From Leucocoprinus leucothites (Eukaryota > Basidiomycota > Agaricomycetes > Agaricales > Agaricaceae): DNA of 64,000 nt. The stretch lies in the NCBI GenBank assembly GCA_013368445.1, contig JAACJO010000019.1, positions 1-64,000 on the forward strand. The letters run 5' to 3'. A program made the translations under genes and the position numbers. The notes beneath the pieces were generated by a model. That model saw nothing but the letters and a program-made list of their open reading frames with translations. It ran no database searches and had not been told where the DNA came from. Below, one piece after another: positions 47,508 through 60,400 of the stretch. The number at the start of each line of letters is the position of its first letter. The stretch's first letter is position 1.

Positions 47508-49680
47508 TCACCTTAACTTACTCGCTGTTTGTTGTCCAACTTCGCTTTTCGCTATATTTGCTGTTAATCTCACAATATATGATCAGGCTTATGCATTGCG
47601 CAAAAATGTATGTGTGACATACTGGTCCAGTTCATTCTCTGGCGGTAACAATGGAGAAAAGGAAAGAGCGTTTAACCACCCACAAACCCACAAGGGTCAT
47701 ATGGTAGAATAACGCCACTGTTCTGGTCAGACTGCTTGGCTTTGCCCTTATTACTGTTCGGAGGAGATGAACCGAGGCATACCACCGTATGAACGGAGGA
47801 ATGAGACGGCGCTTCAGTGATATGGTATATTCTCAAAGATCGTCCGCCCTTCATTGGATGACGTGCTCATCAACTTCGTCGGTAAGCATCATGTACTAAG
47901 TGTACATATTCGGACCATTTAGATAATGATGTACCTTGTCCCATACCGGAGGTGTGAAACGTATCCCATTTTGTATGCATCTATCATGGTAACCGAGGAA
48001 GCCCCTGAAATGTTATTGTTCCACTTCCTGCCATGACTTTGTTAATTTGAACTCAGCGATGATCCGAACTCAATATTCAAGGGACATCAACGACTAAGTA
48101 ACTCGAGTAAGTAAACTCTGCACTCATCCTCTATTTTCGACTTCGTTTGTTGCGAGATGCAATCTCACTATTGTGTATCGCAAAGGCTAAACAAGTCGAA
48201 ACTGAGTTTGGCGACCCAATCAGCATTGCTGGATCAGTCCGCGAACTGGCAATGTTGTACAACTACTCGATCAGGACATGCCAGGATCTCATGTTTACTC
48301 CCGTTTGAGAAGGTTTGGCCACCCTGCAAAACGTTGACCTCAAAGACTTTTCTGGATGCCCGAGCGGAGCATGAGTAGGACGAGACAAGATCCAATGGCC
48401 TGACAACCATCGCCCAGACAATCATAATAACAGTGTCCATTTTTGACCGCAACGCCAGCCCGATGAGTGCACGGAAGGTGAAGAAACAAAGCCAAACCTG
48501 ATTGTGAGGTTTGTTCATATCTCCGCACAGCTAGTAGATGACATGGACAACAGATTTTCTGTGAACGCACCGGAAGTAGCGCCAGATTCCATTTCTATAC
48601 AACGAACACGTCAAGAGATCCTGCCGAACGACATCGCGAGTAACTTCACGGTCTGGCATAAGGAGTTCAGCTTGGAGTTGAGTCTAGAAAGTCGGAGTGA
48701 TGTCCTAGAAATTGATGTGATTTCACTAGCAACGCTACAATGATTCTAGTCGATACGCAAATAGGCTGTCTTCAAAACCTCCAATACCCTGAGACGTCCA
48801 TCCGAGGACACAGGCTGGTCATTGGTTGGTCATTGCGCCGCCAATGGACAAGGGCCAGATATACGAGAAAGGATGAAAGAGAACAGAAGAAAGTGAGTAG
48901 ATCATAGTGACGGAGAAACCTCGGTTCCTCTCACAGAGTTACAGTCTGATGGCGTCAGTTCAAATATAATTCACACACGTCAAGTTTCCTTCTTCCTCCT
49001 CGTACGTGCACCGACAGACCCACGTTCGATATGGAGACCTTGAGTTGTTAGGTCTTCTGCTCCAATGATCCAATGCAAAGATTCTTCCTCTACGAATTGC
49101 TGGCCAAAACTTGATTTCACGAGACAACATAGATGAGGTTCTCGAGGTTTTCCGGTGAGTTTCAGTAAACTCTTGGTGGATGCGTGATCAGCTCATATGC
49201 ACTACTTATTCCTGGATGACCACTTTTCCTATCGTATGGCACTATGGTCTTCAAGACGCGCTTCACTGTTCTCTTCATCATATTTTGCAGTTTCAAGTAC
49301 AAATTTCTCTCCAACATTCTACTGCAAGATAACAGCGGAGGCTAGTTTCGTGGAGGACGGTCATCCATAGGAAATGATGAATTGAGGGGTTAGACGTTGC
49401 AAACCGTGACTCGGTGCGTTTAACTTGTTTGTTACTATCGGCATCTATTTAACGAGGATACCTTTCTGCAGATTTAGACCATCACATAAAAAGTCACGGT
49501 TCCTTCGCAAACCAAGAGATTCAGCCCCCAGTGCTAGACCGGGAAAATAAAGATCTGAATGCCCGAGTACGCACGAGCCTCCTTTAACGTTTGCTGTATC
49601 GTTTGGGTACCAGGAATCTGCTGTAATTCCAAACAATCGAGAGCAAGCCCTCCCAGACCGATATCTTGACACGTTCTAAA
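47508..49680. other. intergenic; a few protein-like scraps
   Basis: A plus-strand frame at 48504-48743 contains DSISIQRTRQEILPNDIASN and looks mildly coding, but has no supported start or neighbouring exons. The rest shows nothing I can assign. Confidence 0.35.
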
Positions 49681-52310
49681 ATGTAAGCCCTGTCCTCAAC
49701 ACGCCTCGCAAGCCTAGCTCGTTGGCTTTGCCCATTTATGGCGACAGACGGATACCTTTACACGGGCCTGGAATTACCGTATCGTTTGGAATGCGAAACC
49801 TCATGTTAACTCAATGGAAATTCGGTCCACGCCCAAGTCACTCAGCCTTGGAGGATGATGCAATGGGTAGACCTTCAAGCTCATAGTACTCGTGCGTTGG
49901 CCCACCTTTTTTGAAGCTCACCTCACAAACACTCACCTCACAAACACTCACCTCACAAACACTCACCTCAGATAGGTTTATCAACTTCTAAATGTCCCCG
50001 CCGCTCGGGTTGACTATCGCCCGATTATCTCATTCAACGATCAGCCGATGGTCCATCGTAACTATGGCCCATGATCGATAATCCTCGGAATGAGCGATGG
50101 GACCGTCAGGCAGTTTGATGGTCTTCGCTTTCGTATATGCTCTGTGTTTGAGGCACAGCGAGTCGTGGGTAAGGAGATTGAGTGGACCCATACTGTTGTC
50201 TGCGGCAAGATGGTCGAATAGTCTAGTATTTAGTACTTTGTTTTGTGTACCCAATAAATGGCTGTGTATTGGCACTAGTGTATCGGTTAGAGGTATGATG
50301 TACATGCCAGGGAGCGACAGAGCACTCCAAACACGGAGACAATAACGAAGAGTATGCCTCCAGCTCCTCGGATACGTCGCCATTCTGCAGAGCTGATGGG
50401 GACCATTGAGTTGATAAAAGGGCATTGGGCCTTTATAGGCTACTCTGTACGAAATAACTAGAGAAAGCCCGACAATCGGGGACAAGCCCCGAGGACTATC
50501 ATAAAGTGATATTAAAAAAGCCTGCGGCCCCGGGACTCGGAGCAGTGATTTCCTGAGAGGTGTCGTTTAAATGTACGGCTGCCGGTCGAACTCTTCATAA
50601 TGTCGCCACTCGAGTATTGTCGTTACATACATCTTAGGACATTGCCGAGTGCAAGCTTACTCGTAACTCACAGCAGTCAAGAGAGGCTGCACCCACTGGC
50701 ACTCCATCATCGCGCTCGAACTTCAACTTGACTGGCTCTGGTGGTATGGCATTGCACCATGTCCGTAAATACCTGGTCTAGAGAAGGTACATTAACACCC
50801 ATGCTGCAGAAAAGTGTCAATTAAAATTATACTCAGGAGAAATCACATACTCTCATACCCCCTAGCCTCTCATAGGCTGCTTCAAAAGCTATCCTCGTCT
50901 CCGATCCCACACCCATTCAGTGAATAGCTATTGGTTCCAAACACCGTGCCGAGCAAGGGCATCAGCCATGCGGACTTCCCTGTTAATTTCCGAGAGCCTT
51001 TGTTACAAGGACACAATAAACTCACGTTCACGGAACCATCCGTTGGTAGTTAGGAAGCGGAGGGATATTGCATCTCATAAAACCAGGGGCCAAATCTACT
51101 CACAGCTTCTTGTGCTCGTATCGATGAGCCTTGGAGTTGGATCTTTCCCTAGCGACTGGGAGCAAGAACAAAGAGGAAAACAAAGAGATTACGAGGGAAG
51201 TAGGAGGCGAAGTAACAAGGTTATTGTTCAGGCTGAAAGGTCAGGTCAAAATAGACTCATCTGGCAGGTTCCCTCAAGGCAAATGAACTAAAGGGACTGG
51301 TGAACCATCGCGTGCTACAGGTCCAACTCAGATCTATACGCTTTATCAAGAAACCTGAGCTGTGTTGAACTGCTCGGCCCTTCTACTCGGCCGCCGTAAG
51401 TGACATCTGACGCGTGTAGGTAATGCCATGCTTTCCCCTTCAACTCGTAGATGCCCACTAGCTGGCATGGAAATCTGATTTTCTAACCGCCATTGGCACT
51501 CCATTTTTGGTGTAGTAGACGTTGTTGATTCTATACACCTTTAAGCCGTCGTTTGAAGCCCGGCACTCAAGTACCTGCCGAGGATTTTTCAAAAGCATTA
51601 TCACGCCTACGGGATGTTGCCATCAGAGCGGTGACTCAGTCGCTGGTTATTTTTGGGTCACAAGTTGCGAAATTCTTTCACTCGTGAAATTAAATCCATT
51701 CCTGTAAGAACAAAAGTATTACCCACGAAACAGCGGTCCACAAGCATGGGGAAGCATAACCCCTATCGAGGAGAAAGACTACTCAGGGATCATAGTAATT
51801 ATTGGGTGTCTTTGTTAGTTGTCTGTGTGTTTCACGGGTTTCAGTGACACATCTATTATCTATGTTATTTAGGGGTATGGTACGAGAGAACCAATCTTTA
51901 CGAATGCTGATCACTTCTTGTTTCAATGTTGGAGTTGATGCAGCCACATACACTGACTTATTTGTGAAGTGAAGCAATAAAATATGCATTACTAACCACT
52001 GTCGTGTTGACAGTGCTCCATTGGTTGCCATGTTGCTCAAACTTCGTTTTGTACTCGCTCCAGTCACAGGTATATGGAAGTCTGAACATACTCAGGACTT
52101 TTATGTCAAACTCCAGAGCCTACAACGTGGCGATACAGTCTCAAACTGAAGTCAACATGAGATCGAGGACCCTCCGATCAGGTTATTGTTTTCTGTCAGG
52201 GCGCCATCAGGCGCCATCAACGCCGTTCGGTAAACGAACCATGGCAAAGCTGATTGGATCATCAAACCTAGTTCAGATCTTACCGAAGCGGCAAGGGACA
52301 AGGTGATGTT
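49680..52310. repeat. segmental duplication, left copy
   Basis: Diverged but ordered matches to 57480-61720. Examples are tcagccttggaggatg (49845) with tcaggcttggaggatg (57600); tatgctctgtgtttgaggc (50135) with tatgcgttgtgtctgaggc (58017); ttccctagcgactgggag (51145) with ttcccctggcgaccggag (60828); ctcggccgccgtaag (51388) with attcggccgccgtaag (61074); and gtctcaaactgaagtcaa (52138) with gtctcaaacggaagtcaa (61596). It lies just downstream of gene C's 3' end. No intact gene is visible inside. Confidence 0.75.
49917..49971. repeat. 15-bp minisatellite, about 3.6 units
   Basis: ctcacctcacaaaca repeats perfectly from 49917 to 49971. The homologous spot in the right-hand duplicate (about 57690-57715, aaacgcactcacctcttcc) has a single unit, so the array expanded after duplication. 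Confidence 0.85.
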
Positions 52311-53571
52311 GAAATTGATGTAGGGAACGACCCCCTATTTTCGGATCATCGCTGGGTTTGAAGTTGATGAGTGGCTAACTGAAGTGGGAACAATAACATA
52401 CTGCTTCTCTTCGTAACACTGAGTTCGGGGAACCATGTCGCTAAGAAGTAAAAATAGCTAATTTTGTTACCACCTTGGTGAGTGGTTGACAAAAAATGAG
52501 AGGCTTTTGTCGTATTATTTGGATGCCCTGCCATAGATCTCGCGAGCTCTTATAGGGTGACTGGATGTTATTGTAGAAAGACCAGGGACATTTATGACAA
52601 GTCAGTAAGCTGCAGTCGTTTTGTCAAGAGTCTGCCAAGTGCAGGCACTATCAGGTACCTAGATCACTCCCAGTCAGTGGATCGCATTCCGAGTTAAAAA
52701 ATCAATTTGATAGCCCGGCTCTCAAAAACATGATGTTGGCGAGGGAATGGTTTCCCCGAGCAGTTATCTGTAATGGAAAAGGAACATGTCCATACGTGAA
52801 TAGCAGCAATGAAGCACCAAATATGGTGACAGATTTCTGCCGCTCTTGTTGAAGAGGAGAAGGCGTGTCATCTGAGTTCATCTACTCTACGGCCCCCGGT
52901 AACACAGTCTCAATCCTGGTGCATCATTGCTTGAAGAAGTAAGAGACTTGGCGAACCATGCTCGAAGCCAAAACGTGGTGTGTAAAATCAGAAACAAGCC
53001 TTGATAAATAATCTATCCATCACCTGCACCACATTGCTGATACATGGACATAAGGAGCGTGAGGCATAGAAAGGATGGCAAAAGTACCCAATTCGGATAT
53101 ATGAAAGAAAACACAAGCTTCACAGACCAGGGAACTGTATGATGTATTCCAAGTTTATTTCGGCTAGCGATGCGAGCTGTGGGTCCCAGTTTCACGTGTA
53201 TCGATTTGGATACAAAAATCGATGAAATGCTGGGAACGAGTTAATCGATGCATGCGAATGGTAACCCCAAAAGCATCGACACGAGGACAATAAATTCATA
53301 TTCTATACAACCTTCTCCAAGCACAAGCAATTTAGACGTGGAAGCTATTAAGGATAAATACAATATTGTCAAGGCTTGATGATTTACTAATACAGGCAGT
53401 GGAATGTACGAAACCCAATCCGCGCATCACTCTGAATCAAACCAATGTTAGTAAATTCAAATTTCAGTCCTTGTGTTCACTACTCCTTCTCCAACTTGGT
53501 TAACTTTGTATATTAGAGATGGAAACAATCTCAGTAAGTACAACCGAGTCGTACCAACGTCCTCCATCACA

Positions 53572-55422
53572 TTACACGGCATTGGAATCTATAAGTCTTT
53601 CGAACCTGATTGCCTCGGTTTCTATCACCCGCCGTGCGTCCATGGCAGTATCTTTATTCGCGGTAAAAGGATTATAAAGAGGGGTTGATCCACCAAGACT
53701 TTCCTGAGATCGGCACCTAATGTAGTGCGCGAGATCAAATGCAAAGTCGTTGCAGAATTCCGCTATGGCAGCGAAATGCTCCTCCGACTTGTCCAAATTA
53801 CTGGGCACCTCGGGCAGTACAACTAATAGTGACTTCGTGCTTGAGGAAAGGCTTCCAGGTCCTCTACTGCGCTTCTCGGTGACCTTTTCGGTGTCTTTAA
53901 GAACAGTGCGAATCTGTTGACAGCAAGTGCGTGATTCGCGATCGAATTTTAGACTGTGTTTTGATAAGACTTTGATATCCACGAGAAAGCTAGTCTCCAA
54001 TTCCTGCTCAACTGTTGGCGTGTCCATGTACTCAACCCATCTTGAGACCACCTTGTCTGTCCTAGACAGTTGGGCAGAGAAACACGCTACAAGCTTGTGC
54101 ATTTCACGTCGGACCATCTCTTTGTGAATCTCGTTGACGGTGTCGAGTGCTGATTCGTATAGGGTCCTGAGGGTTGTCGAGGCCTTGGCGACCTCTTGCG
54201 TGAAAATGGCGATATCTGTGTTGATAGCACGCTGGTACATCTGTGAGTGTGTGGGGGTAGAAGAAAGGATAGGGACGCGTACACCAGGTCCATATTTTTC
54301 ATCGACCTCCTTGACTAGCTCGCTCATCTATGATAGAGTCGTAAGCCGATATTATCCTTGCTGAGAACAGCCAAGTAAAACTCACCTCACTAAACACTCT
54401 CACCAGAACGTCATGAAGGGATGTAAACGTCTCGGCAATACGTAATTTATCTTGGGGGTCAATTGTGTCCATAGGTAGAAATTCGGCAATGACGCGAACG
54501 CGAGGGTCCCAGATATCATTAGTCAGCTCCTGCCACTCCTGTCTACACTTGTCAACTCTTGAATGTGCCCTTTCCACTCTTTCATGAATTTCGTTGAGGA
54601 TGACCAACTCCGCGAGCTCCTTGGTGAGCTGTTGTTCCAAGCCTAAGCGACACGATTTAGTAAAGCTCTGGACATAATTATAAAATGAGGCACACCGGTT
54701 AGCCGCCGCTCCGCGTCGTCAGTCCATGTAGGAACAGAGAATCCACCGGCAAAAGAGGATATTCTACCGATAATATTTCCTTTGCGGGATGAGGTAGATG
54801 ATTCACCAGTCGCCCTCCTTTGTTCCTCCAACAAATGTTGTTTCGCCTGGAGAAGCTTTATCCTCTCTTCAACCTCCGTGCGCTCGCTTAAAACGTCGAT
54901 ATCCTGAAACTAAAATCATCTCCAGTCAAACGTCGTGACGTTGAAGAAGCTGTGGTACCTACCTCAATTAGTCTCTTCAACATCGCACGAAATTGTGCCC
55001 CGCTAACCTCCTTCAGATTGCGATGGGCATTCGTCAGCCCCTTTTCTAATCGTTTTGTCAGGGTTTTGGTTTCGGGCTGAGATTTCGATACTGGAATCTC
55101 CCATGTCCCCAGTTCATGAATGATATCCACGGCCGAATGTGTGACTTGAATGAGTTTACATAAACCCGATATAAACTCCGTGACGATGTTGCGTTCTGTT
55201 CTTCCCAACCGTCGTGCTCGAGGCATGTCCCTAAGTTTTATGAGGCCGACGGTCAGAAAAGGCACAAGGAAATGAAGACGCACAAGAAACTCACGTGGGA
55301 TGTGCTTGCTCCCCAAGAACAAAAATCGCCTCAAAACTAGACTTAAATTTGACGTACGAATCATGCGCCCGTTTCATTTTGGGAGGAGGCATTGAGGGTT
55401 TTGGGGCAGCATCAGAGGGCAT
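53572..55422 (-). CDS. predicted all-helical protein, family member C
   Basis: Six exons, 55422-55295, 55230-54963, 54909-54696, 54642-54386, 54327-54283 and 54240-53572, encode about 526 residues. A Pro/basic N-terminus (MPSDAAPKPSMPPPKMK) precedes the helical region that matches A and D. The Gly-rich middle is IIGRISSFAGGFSVP, weaker in hydrophobicity than that of A. Later motifs parallel A: MHKLVACFSAQL, RWVEYM, AIAEFCNDFAFDLAHY and LYNPF near the C-terminus. The penultimate exon is 45 nt and the intron after it only 42 nt (frame-neutral). It lies downstream of a duplicated intergenic block. Function unknown. Confidence 0.72.
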
Positions 55423-57480
55423 GGTGGTGGTAGTGGTAGCAAGGTCTGCGCTTCTATTAACCTGACGGTGCGGGAATCCATCCGGGGTCTGCTCTATATA
55501 CGTTACTGGTATTATTAGCGTCCACAGCGTGCAAGAGAAATAAGGGTGCTATACATTTCATGCGCTAAGGCCTAGTTGATACAATTACGACAGTGTGATT
55601 GATTGGCGCTGTATGTCAGAACCAAACCGAGCCGACTGACGCTGTATAGTAAGGACTTGATCAGTGGCTTGCGAGTTCCGTCAAAATCTAGTTTGTCGCA
55701 CCTTTTCAGCTAATGCAAATCCAAATACCATTCTCCTGACCTTCAGACCGATGTACGACCAGCTGCCGCCTGATGAATATTCGTTCTTTAGGATGAAAGA
55801 TATCAAGAACGCTCAGATAGGGCTTTAGCAAAAGAGACAGGTCACGCACGGCTGTCGCACAAATTGTGGAAAGCTGGGAAGTAAGAGATGCATGAGTAAA
55901 TGAGATATTTCACTAGCTAGAAGACCAATTAGACGAACCACAGTAGTCTGCGCGCCTGAGCTCACTGATCCCGCCCTCTGGAAGCGTTGGGATATGTAGC
56001 ACCGGAATTGAAGTGGACGCGAAGCAATGCATCGGGCCTTGAAAAGGCCGTAGCCTGGGCATGCAAATACGCCAGGAGCTAGGGCTTCGCCTCTAGGAAC
56101 ATTGGCTACAATTTACAGAAGCCTTCGTCCAATAATGGGTGCTCGTTGGGCGTTGAATGACAGCTGCTGGTGCGCGGCCGGAGGTCGAAATTTTGGATTA
56201 ATGAAGTTTATCAAACGGCAGTAAGATACGGAATGACAGTAGAGATTTAGTCCTATAAAAAGAGTGGGGAATGCGGTTGAGAGTCAACAGAGTCTGATGA
56301 CATCAGGCTGAAGCAGCAGCAAAAGTTGGTTCGCACGCACGCACAAACTCTATTGCTTCCTCTTCATACCCCAACCTTTCCAACGCTCTGCATGGAAGAG
56401 ACCTGCAAGGATTTAAACTGTACCCCGCAAACTCGCGGACTTGCTTCCACGAACCAGAAATTGATTTCTGGCTGAACCTCGAATCCAAAAAACGACACAT
56501 TGCGTTAACAAGTCGAGGAGCTGCAAGTTCACTGCCTTGGTGAGTTTCAGTATTACTGGCAATGCATACATCTACGTTACATTTATTTCCCAGCAGCTAC
56601 CCTCCATCCCACCGCCGTGTTCAACCCGCCCATCCCCCTTTCCCGGTACTCTTACGCCGAGCCGTTGGTGACTTTCAACGCGATTTTCCTATTTCAAGTT
56701 TGGCAAGCATAAAGACAACAGATATCCAGCCATATGAGTGCTGGTTAGGACAGACGACTGAAAAATGGAAACTCTAGCTATGTGAGCTCGACCCAGCCAT
56801 TTCTGCAGGCGCCTATTAAACGACGGAGAATTAGAAGATCACCACTACCTCCTTACCCCAGAGGAGATCGCCACCGGCCCAGGATTAAGATACTCTAGCA
56901 GGTCTCTGAGGTGTATTGGGAAACGAGGGCATGACGGTTCCGGTATGCCTTTCTCCCTCTGGTTCGACATAAATGTCGCTGACCTGGGTACGTGTAGATT
57001 ATGGATCTTCAGGCCTCTACTTTGATTTCGGGCCGCTATTTCTCTACTCTTAAACTTTGCCTATCGACCGAAGTAATCACGTTTACCAACTTCCAACTCC
57101 TTATCCAGAATCCCCTTATTATCGCATATCGTCGAGTCGAACATCTAGCACCACCTCACGACAAGAAGCTTGACAATAACCTGGCACATACTGCATGGTC
57201 TTACGCGTATTCTCACTTATGCGGCCGTTTGGCGTTGTCTACACGCTCCAAGTCGTGCTCACCACGCCTAAACGTCCAATCCTCGTACTTGCTTTCGGCC
57301 CGCATACTTTCCGTAACTCTACGCACCGTCAGAGGATGAGCAGCCAGGTTCCACGTCATGGCAAGTTTAACAGCCGGCATGACCTCAACTGGCCTCCAAA
57401 AATCCAGCAACGAATGTGACGTTCTGCGTGTCCTGAGACAGTGATTCACCTTATCATGACGGAAACAATCCCCCTGGTGT
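55423..57480. other. intergenic, mostly featureless
   Basis: Apart from the orphan exon at 56303-56545 I see no coding or repeat signal that I can support in this interval. Confidence 0.4.
56303..56545 (-). pseudogene. orphan terminal exon of an unknown gene
   Basis: The minus-strand frame from about 56545 to TGA at 56303 reads as natural protein: SELAAPRLVNAMCRFLDSRF, WKQVREFAGYSLNPCRSLPC, ERLGYEEEAIEFVRACE. No upstream exon could be joined. It is either the end of a gene whose other exons I miss or a fragment left by the local duplications. Confidence 0.3.
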
Positions 57481-60400
57481 TGTTGACCAGCCCAGCTGAC
57501 TGCTTCATCCGTCCGCAATGGCTGGCTTAGACCTTTCATGGATTTCTCTCCACACGTTCGGACGAAGAACGTAGCGTTAGGGGATGAAAGCTCCGAATGG
57601 CTCAGGCTTGGAGGATGGCACAGCGAATGGCCATTGAAATACTCACTGTCAGTGCGTCGACTCACCTTTTCTCATCCTCCCCTTTTAAACGCACTCACCT
57701 CTTCCAACAGGTTTACAACCTCGAGACGGCAGACCAAAGTTTGACCATGGCGGACGACTTCAAGTTTTCGAAAAAGGAACCTACCTTCGTGTTTCCCTCA
57801 TTCAAGGCGTGATTGGAACAGCCAGATGATAGTCCGATCTCTACAACCTCAATATCTACTCCGAAATGCTTGGCATGCCTGGTTTGAGATCGGTGAGACC
57901 TTCAATACCTGAATTCCAGCGTGCTGTTGCTAACGCGCTGGACAACTGGTACCTTAGGTGTTGCCCAATTATCCTTTTCGGTGGTCCGAGCGGGCTGACG
58001 CGACTTTGTCTGCCTATATGCGTTGTGTCTGAGGCATAGCGAGTAATGGGCGGCAGGATCAAGTGGTTCAAGGCTATATGGACTGTGTTTCATGCTTGGA
58101 GAGAGAAAGAGAGATGGCGCACCCGAAAAATCCGAGGGCGAGCTGGCTATTTCGTTCGAGCACACTCTGTGGTGCCCCAACGATCCCGAGCGGCACTCCT
58201 TTGCCAAGACGTTGCCATGTTCATATTAAACACGCACCAATTGGAGACAACGCGCCTCAGCCGAAATAGAGCTTGAAGCTTGAAGCCCTTGATAGTGGAG
58301 GGAAATTGGAGGGGAAACAGGTCATGGTGTGGACCTGGTGGTTTCAGTATGTTTGCCTTTATATATGTTAAACCTCGTGACTAACCCAAGCTGCTTTTGA
58401 AATTTGAAATTTGATCGATCATAGGACCATATCACTTTCAACGCCAATCTAGTCAAGCCATTGGGCCACAAACCGAGATTGTTGCCTCAGCGAAGTTATC
58501 CAGAAAACCTCAAAGAGCCAGGAACTCGTGACACCAGTACCGAAACATCATAAGTCACCCATCGTATGACGACCAGCTTCGCCTTCTCCTTGATATCCCT
58601 GCTGAAGTACCTGCAAGTGGTCACCTCTCACATCGACCCGCCCTCGCTCAAGCGAGCTTTGACACATCGGGACTACGTATCTACTCAATTGAAGCAACGT
58701 ATTCTTGAGTCAGCGTCACCAGTCCAAAGTTGCCTGAGAAGCTTATCACTCTCCTTTACCTTTGAACTGGCTTTCTGCTCGTCTCGCAATCAAGCATCTG
58801 CATAGAAACGGATGGTTATCGAGAATCAGCCCAGGACTGGTGGATGTAACGTGTCAAATAGAGCTCTAGTGCGTTTTCTTTTTCAACTTATGGGCGTTTA
58901 TTCAACGTTCTCCCAGCAGACTCATCTTTTCGACGTACTACACTGCATTTGTAGGGGAGATAGAGTGTTTAAATCGCAGATTCAAAAATGGAAGATGGCC
59001 GAAGGAACATTTACCTTGGATTTGGTGTAAAGTGACCACCAAGTCGCATCCCCACTCTCTCCAGCATTGCACATCGTATCCCAGCTCCGGCTGCCTTACC
59101 TGCAGACAAAATATAAATATTGGTCTACGTCTATCATGTGTTGAGCTGGCTCCCTTCAACGTCTCTTGCCATGTCAAACATTACAGATATATCGATTAAG
59201 CGCCCATAAACACGGCGTCCCAACTGCTGCCCGCCACCCTAAACGCCACCCCCAGAGTTCGTGGCTACGTGCCTTGGGCGATCTTCTTCAACTAAAATTA
59301 ACACCCCACGCGTCGCCTGCGGCTCATGTTACCTCTGTCAAAAGCGTTTTCGTCATGCAAACCTCAGCTCTCGAGGTTGATACTGAAGAATGATTTGTCA
59401 GAAGGACATAGGTGGTCGCGAACCCGATTTCCTTTGTGTCCGTTCCCGTCTGATCCTCTCTGAGTGAGTCTTTTACTCTCTCTAACATACCCAGTATTCA
59501 CTGACTCATACGATTCACAGATACGATTAAGAACGGCTTCGAGTCTCACCACCGGCGTGTTATAACACTCCAGGAGCCAAACATAGGCCAAAAATTACGG
59601 AAGTCTCGCATAATCTGAGAAGGATGGCCTTTGAGAGCGTCGGTTAGACAGACGTTACTGGTGTCTGTGATGCTGGTGAGTTTCAGGTTAACAATCTTGT
59701 GAGCGTCTGTTCAGCGTTAACCGCCTGAACAGAAACCATAGGCAGCTCCGCTTTATCAATCCCAACACTGGTGCAGCATTTAGCTCACGTCTAGGACTGT
59801 GGATAGAGGCCTGCCGAAAAGCGAACCAATACTCGAGGGCGAAAGCGCTATCCAAAGCTCCCGGCAGGCTTGACTTACAACAGTCAGACCTTGGGCCTCT
59901 TGGGATAGGCGATTCATCGGTGCACTCAATGACTACCCAGCTCCCCGAGTTTTGCTAGAAGCCCAAGTCTGACAATGTACTAACGTTTTGGCTTGTTCAA
60001 TACAGTTATATTCTGCAGCTGAGTAGCTGTGTAGTCTACAGTAGTGCCTCATTCAGAGCGTTGTTTTGAATGCCTGACGAATAGTGTGTATTGGCACAGC
60101 GAGAAAATATAATTGATGACAGGCTATATGTACGTATAAGGCGGCCTACAATTCGTGGTGGAATACTCTAGACACGTAAACGACAGCAAGCAATGACTGC
60201 AGTCTCGAGGGAAGTAAGCAAGGAGGCAGTGGCAGCAGGTCCTGACGATTGGCGTACAATGGCTGAAGTCTTCCGCAATGTCACCGTCCGATACATGAAC
60301 CCCAGGACATCGCCGGGAGCAAGCCGACAGTCGACTGGTCTTCACGGGAATCAAGGAGTACCACGCCCGCTGTCGCCTTGCCAGAGTGCTTCGAGGGGGT

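Noticed and set aside
49917..49971. CRISPR-like short repeats
   Set aside because: Contiguous 15-bp units with no spacers, in a eukaryotic context; an ordinary minisatellite.
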